NCBI GenBank assembly: GCA_018268675.1
Contig: JAFDWB010000018.1
Coordinates: 60,534 to 124,533, forward strand
Direction: 5' to 3'
Source of the DNA: Actinomycetota bacterium
Lineage (GTDB): Bacteria; Actinomycetota; Thermoleophilia; Solirubrobacterales; 70-9
Length of the DNA stretch: 64,000 nucleotides
A program made the position numbers and the translations under genes. Under the pieces are notes generated by a model. The model saw nothing but the letters and a program-made list of their open reading frames with translations, ran no database searches and had not been told where the DNA came from. Shown here one piece after another: positions 33,928 through 40,996 of the stretch. Every line of letters starts with the position of its first letter. The stretch's first letter is position 1.

Positions 33928-34604
33928 TCGCCGCCATGGCGCCCGCCCCATTGGCGACGGCCGAGGAGGCGATCGAGGAGATTCGCCGCGGGCGGATGGT
34001 CGTCCTGGTCGATGACCTCGACCGCGAGAGCGAGGGTTCCCTGGTGGTCGCCGCCCAGTTCGCCGGCCCGGAGGCGATCAACTTCATGGCTCGCCACGCG
34101 CGCGGGCTGATCTGCCTGTGCATCACGGAGGAGCGCTGCGAGGAGCTCGAGCTGCGTCAGTCGGCCCCCCGGGACGAGTCTCCCTCGCCGACCGCGGTCA
34201 CGGTCTCGATCGAGGCGCGCGACGGGGTCACGACCGGCATCTCGGCCCACGACCGCGCCCGCACGATCCGGGCCGCGATCGACCCGGCCACGGGCGCCCG
34301 CGACCTGGTCCAGCCGGGGCACGTGTTCCCCCTGCGCGCGCGGCGCGGGGGCGTGCTCGTCCGCGCCGGGGAGCCGGAGGCGGCGGTCGACCTCGCGCGC
34401 CTCGCCGGCCTTACGCCGGCCGGGGTGATCTGCGGGATCTTGAACGAGGACGGCTCGATGGCACGCGTGCCGGACCTCGTCGCCTACGGCGAGCGCCACC
34501 AGATCAAGGTGGCGACGGTCGCCGACCTGGTCCAGCACCGCCGCCGGACCGAGCGCCTCGCCGAGCTTGGCCTGACGACGATCCCCGCGCCGCCCGGCGC
34601 CTGA
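33924..34604 (+). CDS. RibB (3,4-dihydroxy-2-butanone-4-phosphate synthase)-like protein with altered active-site residues
   Basis: The 226-residue protein has the DHBP-synthase fold: [18 protein letters not shown] (27-44), [33 protein letters not shown] (93-112), [19 protein letters not shown] (132-150) and [12 protein letters not shown]. Family members normally read DDEDRENEGD, RAGHTEA and CEI/CELNEDG. Here Leu replaces the first Glu (residue 32), E150 replaces the metal-binding His, and G171 replaces the conserved Glu. Normal synthase activity is therefore doubtful. The start is GTG in GTGA behind the CoxG-like gene. It may have taken a new role on a related sugar or ring-cleavage product; that is inference. 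Confidence 0.8.
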   Translation: MIAAMAPAPLATAEEAIEEIRRGRMVVLVDDLDRESEGSLVVAAQFAGPEAINFMARHARGLICLCITEERCEELELRQSAPRDESPSPTAVTVSIEARDGVTTGISAHDRARTIRAAIDPATGARDLVQPGHVFPLRARRGGVLVRAGEPEAAVDLARLAGLTPAGVICGILNEDGSMARVPDLVAYGERHQIKVATVADLVQHRRRTERLAELGLTTIPAPPGA

Positions 34605-34617
34605 ACCGGAGGTTTGA

Positions 34618-35751
34618 ATGAAACGCATCCTTGTGCTCGGCGCCGCGGGCGCGATGGCGGCCGTCGCGATCGAGGACCTGCTGGAGCGGACCGACCACGA
34701 GCTGGTCCTCGCGGACCTGAGCGCCCGGCCGCTGGAGGCCTGGCCGGAGCGCGCGCCGGAGCGGGTGACGACGCGCGCGGTCGACGTCCGGGACGCCGCG
34801 GGCCTCGGCAGCGCGATGGCGGACGTCGACGTCGTCCTCAACACGACCTGGACCCGCTTCGCCGTCCCGGTCACGCGCGCCGCGATCGCGGCCGGCGTCG
34901 ACCTCGTCGATCTCGGCGCCTATGCCGAGACGACGCTGGAGCTGCTCGCCTTGGACGAGGAGGCGCGCGCCGCGGGCTGCTGCGTCGTCCCCGGCTGCGG
35001 TGGGGGGCCGGGCCTGAACGGCCTGCTCGGCAGGCACGGCGCCGATCAGCTCGACGCCGTCGACTCGATCGAGATGTACTCGCACCTGAACGACCCGATC
35101 GGGATGTCGGCCGGCATCGTGATCACGCGCCTGGAGTCCTCGGTCGGCATGGCACTGGTGCTCGAGGACGGGGAGCTGGTCGAACGGCCCAACTTCGGCG
35201 AGGGCCGCATCGTCGAGTTCGCCGCCCCGATCGGGCCGATCCGCGTGCACTACCTCCCCCATCCGGAGCCGATCACGCTGCCGCGCTTCGTCGACGTGCC
35301 GAACGTCAGCTACATGCTCGGCTACGGCGAGTCGGAGGAAGCGATCGTGCGCGGGCTCGTGGATCTGGGCTTCACCGGCCTGGAGCCGATCGCGGTCGGC
35401 GACCAGGCGGTCGCGCCGGCGGTGTTCGCGGCGGCGCTGCTCGGCGGCCGCGGCATCGACCCGGGGCGGGAGACGGTGAACGCCAAGCACACGATCGTCA
35501 GCGGGACGCTCGACGGCGCCGAGGCGCAGCTGATCTACGACATGGGCGTGTTCTGCACCGGTGCCTCCGCGTCGGCGCTGGTGACCGGCGTGTGTGCCGC
35601 GGTCGGCACCGACCTGGTTGCGCAGGGCGGCTGCCCGCGCGGGGTGGTGCCGTCCGAGGGGGCGTTCGACCCGCCCAGCTTCGTCGGCGCCCTCGCCGCG
35701 CGCGGCATCGCGATCCAGGAGACGCGCATCGTCCGCAGCGCGATGGGATGA
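34618..35751 (+). CDS. Saccharopine dehydrogenase-like NAD(P)-binding protein, copy 1
   Basis: The 377-residue protein has an N-terminal Rossmann domain (RILVLGAAGAMAAVAIEDL, 3-21; DVVLNTTWTRFAVPVTRAA) and a long C-terminal domain, the layout of saccharopine-dehydrogenase-like reductases. GPGLNGLLGRHG corresponds to the loop joining both domains. GGAGG precedes the start. It overlaps the HyuB gene by ATGA, and a second saccharopine-dehydrogenase-like plus HyuB pair occurs at 43108-46079, so the pairing is probably functional. The substrate is unknown. Confidence 0.8.
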   Translation: MKRILVLGAAGAMAAVAIEDLLERTDHELVLADLSARPLEAWPERAPERVTTRAVDVRDAAGLGSAMADVDVVLNTTWTRFAVPVTRAAIAAGVDLVDLGAYAETTLELLALDEEARAAGCCVVPGCGGGPGLNGLLGRHGADQLDAVDSIEMYSHLNDPIGMSAGIVITRLESSVGMALVLEDGELVERPNFGEGRIVEFAAPIGPIRVHYLPHPEPITLPRFVDVPNVSYMLGYGESEEAIVRGLVDLGFTGLEPIAVGDQAVAPAVFAAALLGGRGIDPGRETVNAKHTIVSGTLDGAEAQLIYDMGVFCTGASASALVTGVCAAVGTDLVAQGGCPRGVVPSEGAFDPPSFVGALAARGIAIQETRIVRSAMG

Positions 35752-37514
35752 GCACGATGAACGAGCAGACCCGCCTCGCGGTGATCACGAACCGCATGCA
35801 GGGCATCGTGCGGGCGATGGCCAACACGCTGTTCCGCACCGGGCGCTCCGGCGTGCTCGCCACGGGCAAGGACTTCTCCGCCTGCATCGTCACCGGCGAC
35901 GACCAGCTCCTGGCGGCGGCCGAGAGCCTGCCGATCCACATCCTCGCCGGGCCGGACCTCGTCGCCCGCCACATGCGCGAACACCATCCGGTGCTGCGCG
36001 CCGGCGACGCCTTCCTGCACAACTCGCCCTACGACGGCAACTCTCACGCCGGTGACCACTGCCTGCTCGCGCCGGTGGTAGACGACGAGGGCGTGCACCG
36101 CTTCACCGTCGTCGTCAAGGCGCACCTCGCCGATGTCGGCAACTCGGAGCCCTCGACCTATATGGCGCTGGCCCGCGACGTCTACGAGGAGGGCGCGCTG
36201 ATGTTCCCCTCCGTCCAGGTGCAGCGCGACTACGAGGACGTCGCCGACGTGATCCGCATGTGCGAGGCGCGGATCAGGGTGCCGGAGATGTGGCGGGGCG
36301 ACTTCCTGGCGATGGTCGGCGCGGCGCGGGTGGGCGAGCGCGAGCTGCTGGCGCTCGGTGCGGAGCTCGGCTGGGAGGCGCTGGCCGACTACGGCGAGGA
36401 ATGGTTCGACTACAGCGAGCGGCTGATGGCTGCGCGCGTCGGCTCCCTGCCCGCGCGCCGCGTGGCGGCGAGCACCGCCTACGACGCGATGCCGGTGCCC
36501 GGCCTAGAGGACGGCGTGCCGATCGGGGTGATCGTGGAGGTGCGCCCCGACGAGGGGGTCGTCGAGATCGACTGCACGGCCAACCCCGACTGCGTCCCCT
36601 GCGGCATCAACCTCACCGAGGCGACTTCGCGGAGCGCCGTCCTGCTCGGCGTCTTCAACAGCCTCGGCGCGGGGATCCCGCCCAACGGCGGCAGCTTCCG
36701 GCGCGTGCGGATCAAGCTCGGCGAGAACTGCGTGTGCGGGATCCCGGCCCATCCGGCGAGCTGCTCGACCGCGACCACCGGCGTCGCCGACCGCCTGGCG
36801 AGCGCGGTGCAGATGGCACTCTCCCAGCTCGGCGACGGCGTCGGCATGGCGGAGTGCGGGGGGACGCTGCCCGCCGCCTCCTCGGTGGTGTCCGGGCGCG
36901 ATGCGCGGAACGGCGACGCGGCCTTCATCAACATGCTGATCCTCGGCGTGACCGGAGGGCCCGGACATGCGTGGGGCGACGGTTGGCTCCTGCATACCGG
37001 CGGCTGCGCGGGGATGATCCTCCGCGACTCGACCGAGATGGAGGAGCTGCTCTACCCCGTGCGGATCGAGGTCGACCGGATCGAGCCCGACACCGAGGGC
37101 GCCGGTCGCCACCGCGGCGCGCCTTCCTGTCACGTCGAGCTGAGCCCGACCCACGGGCCGCTGGAGCTGCGGTGGGTCGGCGAGGGCTCGACCCACGCGG
37201 CGCTCGGCGTGCGCGGTGGCCTCGAGGGCGCGAACGCGCGCCAGCTGAAGCGTCGCGCCGACGGCAGCGTCGACCCCCTCGAGCCGTTCGCCGGGACGAG
37301 GCTGGAGCCCGGCGAGACGCTGATGTCCTACTCGGCCGGAGGCGGCGGCTTCGGCCCACCCCTCGAGCGCACGCCCGAGCGCGTCGCCCACGACGTCGTC
37401 GAAGGCTACGTGTCGCTCGAGCGGGCGGCGCGAAGCTATGGCGTCGTCGTGACCGCCGCAGGCGCCCTCGATCCCGCCGCCACCGCCGCGCTCAGGGACT
37501 GCGGGGGTCTGTGA
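35748..37514 (+). CDS. HyuB-type hydantoinase/oxoprolinase subunit B, copy 1
   Basis: The 588-residue protein of the HyuB/acetone-carboxylase-alpha family has AITNRM-like opening (LAVITNRMQGIVRAM), HNSPYDGNSHAGDHC, KAHLADVGNS, RIRVPEMWRGD, CGINLTEATSRSAV, PNGGSFRRVRI and a glycine-rich end (YSAGGGGFGPPLE). With HyuA, such proteins open cyclic amides or carboxylate substrates using ATP. No hyuA is adjacent; the only one is at 40997, beyond an intergenic region and a regulator on the opposite strand. The start is the ATG overlapping the upstream stop. Confidence 0.87.
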   Translation: MSTMNEQTRLAVITNRMQGIVRAMANTLFRTGRSGVLATGKDFSACIVTGDDQLLAAAESLPIHILAGPDLVARHMREHHPVLRAGDAFLHNSPYDGNSHAGDHCLLAPVVDDEGVHRFTVVVKAHLADVGNSEPSTYMALARDVYEEGALMFPSVQVQRDYEDVADVIRMCEARIRVPEMWRGDFLAMVGAARVGERELLALGAELGWEALADYGEEWFDYSERLMAARVGSLPARRVAASTAYDAMPVPGLEDGVPIGVIVEVRPDEGVVEIDCTANPDCVPCGINLTEATSRSAVLLGVFNSLGAGIPPNGGSFRRVRIKLGENCVCGIPAHPASCSTATTGVADRLASAVQMALSQLGDGVGMAECGGTLPAASSVVSGRDARNGDAAFINMLILGVTGGPGHAWGDGWLLHTGGCAGMILRDSTEMEELLYPVRIEVDRIEPDTEGAGRHRGAPSCHVELSPTHGPLELRWVGEGSTHAALGVRGGLEGANARQLKRRADGSVDPLEPFAGTRLEPGETLMSYSAGGGGFGPPLERTPERVAHDVVEGYVSLERAARSYGVVVTAAGALDPAATAALRDCGGL

Positions 37515-37580
37515 CCTGGGCGGCCGTCCGAGGTGCGTCCCCGGGACGTGAGGGGTTCGTCGGGAAGAGGGCATAGGGAC

Positions 37581-37614
37581 GTCACGAAGTCGGACTTCCG
37601 TGATCGTCCCGTGC
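37581..37614 (+). repeat. Degenerate repeat, copy A (34 bp)
   Basis: GTCACGAAGTCGGACTTCCG (first 20 bases) aligns without gaps to 37757-37790, with 27 of 34 positions identical. It appears to be a shorter member of the same repeat as copies B and C. Confidence 0.5.
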
Positions 37615-37716
37615 GGAAAGGAGGCCGGGGACGGCGGCGACGGGGCGCCTGTGGTGACTTAGCTTCGTATAGGGAGAGTTTCTCTCCACGGCAAAGTCCT
37701 GACCAATGGGAAGACA

Positions 37717-37785
37717 TGAGGAAGACGGGAGGAACCGTGACGTTCCCGGAGTCTCTGTGACGAGGTCCGACTTCGGTGACGGACC
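37717..37785 (+). repeat. Degenerate repeat, copy B (69 bp)
   Basis: It begins TGAGGAAGACGGGAGG and contains GTTCCCG and GTGACGAGG. It aligns without gaps to copy C with 54 of 69 identical positions, counted by hand. Confidence 0.6.
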
Positions 37786-37973
37786 CGTGCCACTTCCGTC
37801 ACTCCCCCGCCACCCTTCCTCCTCCCCGCAGATCCGGCCGTCTCGGCCACGGCCACAGCCCGCCCGGGTCGTGGACGAGACGGCCCGTCCCTTGTCCCCT
37901 CGGATGGATCGGGGACGTCACACTTTCCGGCCCTCCGAGCCCTGGAACGAGGCCCAGAAGCGCGCTGCGTGTA

Positions 37974-37997
37974 TTTGGGCCCTCATGGAGGCCCAAA
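37974..37997. repeat. Perfect inverted repeat TTTGGGCC / GGCCCAAA
   Basis: Two 8-bp arms are separated by 8 bases. No T tract follows on either strand, so a classical terminator is unlikely. An operator or an RNA hairpin between two convergent genes is possible. Confidence 0.45.
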
Positions 37998-38021
37998 CCA
38001 TGGTCACGGGATTGCAACGTC

Positions 38022-38090
38022 TGAGGAAGTCGGGAGGCAGGGTGCCGTTCCCGACGTCTCCGTGACGAGGCCGGAGATCAGCGACGGATC
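38022..38090 (+). repeat. Degenerate repeat, copy C (69 bp)
   Basis: It begins TGAGGAAGTCGGGAGG and carries the same GTTCCCG and GTGACGAGG blocks as copy B at the same offsets. It ends about 36 bases before the stop of the convergent PucR gene. Confidence 0.6.
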
Positions 38091-38126
38091 CTCCACGCCT
38101 TTCAGACCCGCTTCCCTTACCGGGCG

Positions 38127-39746
38127 TCAGCTGTCGTCCGGCCCCGACGCCGCCAGGGTCTGGCGGGCCTTGATCGCGAGCCACAGGTCGCAGACGTCCT
38201 CGGTCGAGTCGAGTCGCCGGCCGCTCAGCTCCTCGATCCGCTTGACCCTGTGGATCAGCGTCTGGCGGTGGATGAAGAGGCGCTCCGAAGTCACTTTCCA
38301 GCTCCGGTTCTCCTCGAGGAAGAGGATCAGCGTGTGGAGGAGCTCGCCGTTCGTGCGCTCGTCGTGCTCGACAATCGGACCGAGGATGTCGTCGACCATC
38401 AGCTCCAGGCCGCTGGTCTCGAGCGTCAGCCACTGCGGATTGTCGGCGCGTTCGCGGTAGGCGATCCGTTGGCGCCGGGAGAGGGCGGACCGCAGCGCCC
38501 AGCGGGCCTCGCGCCGCGCGACGAGGAGGTCGGCGCTCGGCGGCAGCACGCTGCTCAGCCCGATCGTCGAGCCCGGCAGGCTCGCCGTCAGGACCGCTCC
38601 GACGTCCTTCAGCTCGGTGTTCTCGACCGCGACGACCAGCGAGCCGCGGTCCGCACGCCGGGTGAGGACGTGCGGCAGCCCGTGCTCGTGCAGCCGTTGG
38701 TGGATCTGCGTCCAGCCGGCCTCCTGCTCGGGGAGCGCGATCACCGCGAACGCGAGGCACTCGGGGGCCTCGCCCGCGAAGACGTCGCCGAGCGCGTGGG
38801 GGCGGTCTCCCTCCGCCTCGTGGAGGAGGCGGCCGAAGAGCTCGCCGCCCTCGCGCCGCTGCTGCTCGCGCGCCTGCACCAGCCCGGCCGCCATCAGGCT
38901 GATGATCGTGGCGATGTGGTGGAGGATCAGCGGGTCGCCCTCGTCCGCCTCGCGCGCGATCGCGACCAGTACGCCGATCGACTGGAGGCGGGCGAGCACC
39001 GGCACGAGGAACACGCGCGGGCCGTCCTCGCCGGTGCCGGGCAGCGGCCGCGGCGCGCGCATCATCCCGTCCCCGTCGGCGAGCGCGGCCTCGATCTGCG
39101 CCGGCTCGACCGGCGTCGAGCACGGTGGCAGCTCCTCGAACAGCGGCTTGCCGCCGGGTGTCAGGACCGAGAGCTCGTACCCGGAGACGCGGCTGAGGCG
39201 GGTGACGAGCTGCAGCAGGTCGGAGTCCGACCGCGCGACCGCGTCGAGCGTCTCGTAGACGCGCAGGTGGGTCGCCAGCCGCTGGTGCAGGGTGTCGCGG
39301 TTGGCCGCCGCGACCCGCTGCGCGATCGCGATGAAGGGCGTCCGGCCGCTGACCATCACGATCGGCAGCGGCAGCTCGTTCGCCGCGTCGAAGAAGGCCT
39401 GCGTGAGCGGCGGCGGGTCGACGCCGGTGAGGTGGATCGGGTCGCCGACGGCGAGCCCGGCGACCCCTGCCCGCGCGAGCCGCTCGAGGTACTTGGCCTG
39501 GCGCTCGGGGGTGGGCGGGATCCCGAGGCCGGTCGTCATCAGCAGCTCACCGCCGTTGAGCCAGGGCGCCGGGTCCTCCATCTCGTTCTGATGGGCCCAC
39601 CTGATCGGCCGCCCCGCGCCGCCCTCGCCGGCGATCAGCGTGCAGTGCAACTCGGTGAACTCGGTCAGGTCTTGGACGGTGAGCATGCGCAGGTCTTTCG
39701 CTTCGTCTCCCAGCGAAGCGAACCAGGACCCACTCCCCACGGCCAT
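38127..39746 (-). CDS. PucR-family transcriptional regulator
   Basis: The 539-residue regulator has an N-terminal PucR ligand domain (about 21-140: MLTVQDLTEF, ELLMTTGLGIP, GVAGLAVGDP), a middle GGDEF-like domain and a C-terminal PucR helix-turn-helix (TLILFLEENRSWKVTSERLF, then IHRQTLIHRVKRIEEL). The family activates purine and other nitrogen-compound catabolism. TACGAT lies 6 bases before the ATG at 39746, supporting a leaderless start there; ATG at 39686 (MLTVQDL) is the alternative. It is divergent from the monooxygenase/HyuA operon, its likely target. Confidence 0.9.
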   Translation of the reverse strand: MAVGSGSWFASLGDEAKDLRMLTVQDLTEFTELHCTLIAGEGGAGRPIRWAHQNEMEDPAPWLNGGELLMTTGLGIPPTPERQAKYLERLARAGVAGLAVGDPIHLTGVDPPPLTQAFFDAANELPLPIVMVSGRTPFIAIAQRVAAANRDTLHQRLATHLRVYETLDAVARSDSDLLQLVTRLSRVSGYELSVLTPGGKPLFEELPPCSTPVEPAQIEAALADGDGMMRAPRPLPGTGEDGPRVFLVPVLARLQSIGVLVAIAREADEGDPLILHHIATIISLMAAGLVQAREQQRREGGELFGRLLHEAEGDRPHALGDVFAGEAPECLAFAVIALPEQEAGWTQIHQRLHEHGLPHVLTRRADRGSLVVAVENTELKDVGAVLTASLPGSTIGLSSVLPPSADLLVARREARWALRSALSRRQRIAYRERADNPQWLTLETSGLELMVDDILGPIVEHDERTNGELLHTLILFLEENRSWKVTSERLFIHRQTLIHRVKRIEELSGRRLDSTEDVCDLWLAIKARQTLAASGPDDS

Positions 39747-39752
39747 TGAGCG

Positions 39753-39758
39753 ATCGTA
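39753..39758 (-). promoter_or_regulatory. Leaderless-type -10 element TACGAT of the PucR gene
   Basis: On the minus strand TACGAT ends 6 bases before the ATG at 39746, and no ribosome site lies between. The 167-bp divergent gap must also hold the promoter of the monooxygenase operon, which I could not place. Confidence 0.55.
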
Positions 39759-39913
39759 CCAACGCCGACGCTCGCTCGGACATGTGTATAGAGGCGGCCT
39801 GTGGGTTCGACAGCCGTACCAGCACTCGGCTCGGCACCTTACATCTGTCCCATGGTTGCGCCGGCGGGGCGCAGGTAGAAATTCTCACCCGTCCCCCTGA
39901 CCGAAAGGACCGC

Positions 39914-40984
39914 ATGGATTTCTCCGTGTTCATGATCGCCATGGGCAAGGGCCGCACCGACGCCGAGACGTACGCGGACGTGCTGTCCGACGTCCGGCTG
40001 GCCGAGGAGCTCGGCTTCGACACGTTCTGGTTCGCCGAGCACCACTTCAACCGCGAGTTCTCGCTCTCGCCGTCGCCGAACCTCTTCATCGCGGCGGCCA
40101 GTCAGATCACCGAGCGGATTAAACTGGGCACCGCCGTCAACGTGCTGCCCTACCACAACCCGATCCGCGTGGCCGAGGAGGGGGCGATGCTCGACATCCT
40201 CACCGGCGGACGCCTGCAGTGGGGGATCGGGCGGGGCTACCCGGGCCCGGAGTTCAACACGTACAAGGTCGATCCCACCCAGGCGCGCGAGCGCTTCGAG
40301 GAAATCCACGACATCGTGATCGCGGCCTGGAAGACCGGCACGCTGGAGTACGACGGCGCCCATTACGAGGTGCCGACGGCGACGCTGGCGCCGCGCCCGG
40401 TGCAGGACCCTCACCCGCCGGTCTGGATGACCGCGATGAGCCCGCAGTCGGTGGCCTGGGCGGCGCAGCACGACTACCCGGCGATGCAGGTCGCCGAGCC
40501 GCTGTCGATCGGGCGCGAGCACCTGGAGCGCTACCGCGCCGCCGCCGCCGAGGCGGGCGTCGAGACGCGCCGCGGCGGGCTCGCGCCGCTGCGCTACATC
40601 TACGTCGCCGACACCGACGAGGCCGCCGGCGAGGCCTGCCGTCCCCACATCAAAGAGTTCTGGGAACACTTCACCAAGGTCGCCAACCCGGCGGCCCTCG
40701 ACATCACGCCCGGCTACGAGTACTGGCAGGGTGAGCGCAACCTGATGCAGTACAGCGATCTGGACTACGAGGGGCTGAACGAGATCGGCGCGATCATCAC
40801 CGGCTCGCCGCAGACCGTGATCGAAGGCATCCGCCGCCAGGTCGACGCGCTCGAGTCCACGCACATCCTCTGTGACTTCTGGCGCGGTGTCACCTCGGCC
40901 GACGACCGCCAGCGGTCGATGCGGATGTTCGCCGAGGAGGTCATGCCCGCGTTCCAGGACGTCGCCACCCCGGTGGCGGACTGA
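39914..40984 (+). CDS. Luciferase-like flavin-dependent monooxygenase
   Basis: The 356-residue bacterial-luciferase-fold enzyme has DVRLAEELGFDTFWFAEHHF, LGTAVNVLPYHNPIRVAEE, LDILTGGRLQWGIGRGY, and a C-terminal part with ITGSPQTVIEGI. It would use reduced flavin and O2 to oxidise an organic substrate; in other N-heterocycle pathways such enzymes open or hydroxylate rings. The start is fixed by GAAAGGACCGC before the ATG at 39914. The flavin reductase at 31405 could serve it. It heads the HyuA operon, 12 bases upstream of hyuA. Confidence 0.88.
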   Translation: MDFSVFMIAMGKGRTDAETYADVLSDVRLAEELGFDTFWFAEHHFNREFSLSPSPNLFIAAASQITERIKLGTAVNVLPYHNPIRVAEEGAMLDILTGGRLQWGIGRGYPGPEFNTYKVDPTQARERFEEIHDIVIAAWKTGTLEYDGAHYEVPTATLAPRPVQDPHPPVWMTAMSPQSVAWAAQHDYPAMQVAEPLSIGREHLERYRAAAAEAGVETRRGGLAPLRYIYVADTDEAAGEACRPHIKEFWEHFTKVANPAALDITPGYEYWQGERNLMQYSDLDYEGLNEIGAIITGSPQTVIEGIRRQVDALESTHILCDFWRGVTSADDRQRSMRMFAEEVMPAFQDVATPVAD

Positions 40985-40996
40985 GGGCCGGCGACG

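Larger units (their letters stand above)
37515..38126. other. 612-bp gene-free region with degenerate direct repeats
   Basis: No convincing coding frame lies between the convergent HyuB (+) and PucR (-) genes. The stretch holds two roughly 69-bp direct repeats, about 78% identical by hand alignment, at 37717-37785 and 38022-38090, a shorter third copy at 37581-37614, and a perfect 8-bp-stem inverted repeat at 37974-37997. Short in-frame openings here lack ribosome sites. It could be a decayed element, a regulatory region or an unrecognised RNA. Confidence 0.6.

Noticed and set aside
33924..34617. FMN riboswitch or molybdenum-cofactor riboswitch before the RibB-like gene or Mo-hydroxylase operons
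   Set aside because: The RibB-like gene overlaps the preceding stop, leaving no leader, and the Mo operon leaders are too short (a few to about 15 bases) for such structures.
37533..38065. Short open frames inside the 612-bp repeat region (for example 37533-37760 and 37706-38065)
   Set aside because: They lack ribosome sites, have no recognisable product, and coincide with degenerate non-coding repeats.
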